NCBI GenBank assembly: GCA_013330925.1
Contig: DUHJ01000169.1
Coordinates: forward strand, 1-7,494
Length of the DNA stretch: 7,494 bases
DNA from: Candidatus Poseidoniaceae archaeon
Lineage (GTDB): Archaea; Thermoplasmatota; Poseidoniia; Poseidoniales; Poseidoniaceae
Direction of reading: 5' to 3'
Under the pieces are notes generated by a model. That model worked only from the letters and a program-made list of their open reading frames with translations, made no database searches and had not been told where the DNA came from. The position numbers and the translations under genes were made by a program. Positions 6,701 to 7,494 of the stretch are shown in pieces; position 1 is the stretch's first letter, and each line of letters opens with the position of its first letter.

Positions 6701-7494
6701 TGCCGGACACCACCACCTGGGATCTCGGCAGCAAGGTGGCCGTCGAGTTGCACCATGAGCAAGCGATGCCTGCCCTAGGGCTTGTCGGATTTGAGGACAC
6801 CTCGGTCATCCGCGGCAGCAGTGGACAAACCTACGCCACGTCGTCGACGCTCCGCGTCGGTGACACGTCCACGCAGCAAGCGGCCACCTTGCTCCGCATC
6901 CCGTTGACCGACGTGCCCAATCCTCAGAACGCGCGCGTAGAATCGGCTCAACTGAACATGTTCTCCCAACTCTCGTCGACCGTGGGCGTCAACGTCGGCC
7001 TCTTGCCGGCGCTCATCGATTGGAATGCCTCCGCGAACGAAACCACCTACGACGGCGTCAACAACTGGACGGGGGTCACCAACGTCTCCACGCCAGGTTG
7101 GCATTACGGGGACGTCGATCGCGTCGCCCAATTTGGCTCAGAGGTCAGCACGTACGCGACCTCGGTCAGCGCCGGCTGGATGTCGTGGGAGGTGGCCGAT
7201 CTCGTTCAGGCTGCGTTGGCGAGCGGTGACGACGAACTCGACGTCCTTCTGCTCGTCGATGCAGACGCATCCGGGCAGGTCCTGCTGAGCAGCGTGGAAG
7301 CCGCGAGCAACCAGCGCCCTTGGTTGAACCTCACATGGGTCAGCGGAACGGGGACGGCTCCCGCCTCCGCAACGACGTTGCTCAACCCCGCAAACGACGA
7401 AGTCACCTTCGACACGACGTCACATGCCCTCATCCCAGAGCAACGGCCCGAACTCAGTTGGAACCCGCTCTCAGGCACCAGCGCCGATTGGCAG
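3736..7494 (+). CDS. Giant secreted/surface protein with tandem DNRLRE and FN3/Ig-like modules (partial, 3' end off the window)
   Basis: A single uninterrupted frame of 1,253 codons without a stop. Residues 1-30 look like a signal peptide: a basic start (PRR) followed by a hydrophobic core (LVLTLVMLFLIADVGV). The rest is four copies of a unit of about 320 residues. Each unit is a DNRLRE-like beta domain followed by a fibronectin-III/Ig-like domain, the fourth FN3 being cut. The DNRLRE signature helix-strand appears as SLNVTALAQ (172-180), TLNLTTSMQAW (487-497), NWNVTQAVQ (817-825) and SWEVADLVQ (1150-1158). The FN3-like signature appears as TPSLTW/HWRARA, TPDLIW/YHWRMA, TPLLNW/YWRVRA and RPELSW. 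More than 20 N-X-S/T sequons, few lysines and only four cysteines fit an extracellular, N-glycosylated, acidic protein. DNRLRE domains occur in bacterial and archaeal surface and polysaccharide-linked proteins, so cell-surface, adhesive or carbohydrate-binding roles are plausible but unproven. No catalytic domain is visible. The anchor and true length lie outside the window. Confidence 0.9.
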   Translation, partial: MTSASAPRRTPLVLTLVMLFLIADVGVPMMSNNAILDDAPTVFRATAQLSPVQDVGILSTATSSSEGSDSAEVGDLGASGEGRLLLEFDLGLTSTSTVESATLDLECASVASMPDDTAFHAARVHASWNASDATWAMSTALTSWSLIGVDDVGTDRGVWEPPFLASTNGTFSLNVTALAQQAAAESSNLSLVIAATGDAYECQLSEAVATVARPLLTVVSTSTATTAGGSITPTMPDNGTALMTSDFILQADTTPSLTWSAASSNMVQAQFSLVSDWLVSAGSDRAFNALNDASLFTGGAAGGEVELPSSVAFDNGTEVHWRARAMDANGVYGAWESGNVLLPNLDVTDNGDGTATMALTDLGLSSSFIEDAGVSEVSKNSAFGAGQTFDVSMTSSKETFSHLRFQMHQIGLASNASIVDASLDLTVDSASGSPLVSIHPTGSQTWVEDEITWNRATSSQTWTSGGRSTAGAAADAVEMASTDTSLTLNLTTSMQAWVSSASNDAATFLLTARGLHEGFTAGDMATFHAHEASSNSDRPSLSITYRWTNGAAPSPPSLDAPSAGTAVWNLSGHNLSGNTTPDLIWTPLSGHDFLFEMAEDSEFRTKVIVADTRSSSTFSSTSTGYTPSGVDSLDKGMGYHWRMASVDADDRVGAWATSSFVVSDLTSEWLGGDRYELRLSHGNGTSDGRMPSCMDTYVDSSSPSDNYDGDEEMLIALDSNARQTILVGCDLRSHLLPSGYAVQSANLTLELSTPPGASPVIGAFESRQHNWTESGATWATYDGTNAWGTSGARGWERGSLLTSTTLDSSYGSGDRVNWNVTQAVQSAMREGRSADFLLDIVSTPTSVSKYALLYGNSASANDRAEMTIVYVPGSDAVPTEPVPSSPANGSWAVLPGLNPAGDTTPLLNWTYAGGLTIGGWALQLDTSQDFNTAEMRYLSSFNDQGFDATNLTYEPQQTLNDGTTWYWRVRAISATNQLGNWSNTNHFLLPDTTTWDLGSKVAVELHHEQAMPALGLVGFEDTSVIRGSSGQTYATSSTLRVGDTSTQQAATLLRIPLTDVPNPQNARVESAQLNMFSQLSSTVGVNVGLLPALIDWNASANETTYDGVNNWTGVTNVSTPGWHYGDVDRVAQFGSEVSTYATSVSAGWMSWEVADLVQAALASGDDELDVLLLVDADASGQVLLSSVEAASNQRPWLNLTWVSGTGTAPASATTLLNPANDEVTFDTTSHALIPEQRPELSWNPLSGTSADWQ
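3877..4788 (+). repeat. Module 1 of the giant protein (DNRLRE-like + FN3-like)
   Basis: The DNRLRE-like part covers about residues 48-225, with SWNASDATW as the tryptophan-rich loop and SLNVTALAQ as signature. It holds C107 and C202. The FN3-like part covers about 245-345, from TPSLTW (254) to GAW (333-335). Boundaries are approximate. Confidence 0.75.
4789..5742 (+). repeat. Module 2 of the giant protein (DNRLRE-like + FN3-like)
   Basis: The DNRLRE-like part covers about residues 352-548, with TWVEDEITWNRA and TLNLTTSMQAW, and ends in SITYRW. It has no cysteine. The FN3-like part covers about 553-665, with TPDLIW (580-585), YHWRMA (from 639) and GAW ending at 655. Confidence 0.78.
5743..6705 (+). 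repeat. Module 3 of the giant protein (DNRLRE-like + FN3-like)
   Basis: The DNRLRE-like part covers about residues 670-874 and is the most typical copy: CMDTYVDSSSPSDNYDG, then NWTESGATW, NWNVTQAVQ and MTIVYV. It contains C693 and C729. The FN3-like part covers about 880-990, with TPLLNW (904-909), YWRVRA (966-971) and GNWS. Confidence 0.8.
6706..7494 (+). repeat. Module 4 of the giant protein (cut by the window)
   Basis: The DNRLRE-like part covers about residues 991-1204, with TYATSSTLRVGD, DWNASANETTYDG, SWEVADLVQ and the closing strand WLNLTWV. It has no cysteine. The FN3-like part has just begun with RPELSWNPLSG (from 1237) when the window ends. Confidence 0.75.

Overview
The window reads as archaeal chromosome, high in G+C and densely coded. 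The archaeal signs are a Glu-tRNA(Gln) amidotransferase subunit D (GatD, a family known only from Archaea), an archaeal-type replication factor C small subunit, an elongator tRNA-Met with a canonical bulge-helix-bulge intron at position 37/38, a TATA-type promoter element, and a very large secreted protein rich in N-glycosylation sequons. Together with the G+C-rich, acidic protein style, this best fits a planktonic euryarchaeon such as Marine Group II (Poseidoniia/Poseidoniales). That placement is inference from gene style, not a search result.

Layout. Bases 1-1310 (minus) hold gatD, cut by the left edge a few tens of residues before its expected C-terminus. Bases 1351-1463 (minus) hold the intron-containing tRNA-Met, 40 bases upstream of gatD on the same strand. 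A short intergenic stretch (1464-1560) with a perfect 7-bp inverted repeat separates it from a plus-strand gene (1561-2439) for an unrecognised three-helix membrane protein with an acidic, probably extracellular C-terminal domain. Its stop codon abuts that of a small convergent minus-strand ORF (2440-2676), which overlaps the end of rfcS by a GTGA. rfcS (2673-3629, minus) has a strong ribosome binding site. A 106-base divergent region with a TATA-like element readable on both strands lies between rfcS and a giant plus-strand gene that starts at 3736 and runs off the right edge (1,253 codons visible, no stop).

How the parts relate. gatD and tRNA-Met belong to translation, and rfcS to replication as part of the clamp loader. 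The giant protein is a signal-peptide-bearing surface or secreted protein made of four tandem modules of about 320 residues. Each module pairs a DNRLRE-like beta domain with a fibronectin-III/Ig-like domain. There are no mobile elements, CRISPR arrays or rRNAs in the window, and no gene-free stretch longer than about 110 bases. The giant modular protein, its alternating cysteine pairs and the two-state folding potential of the tRNA intron are the most interesting points.
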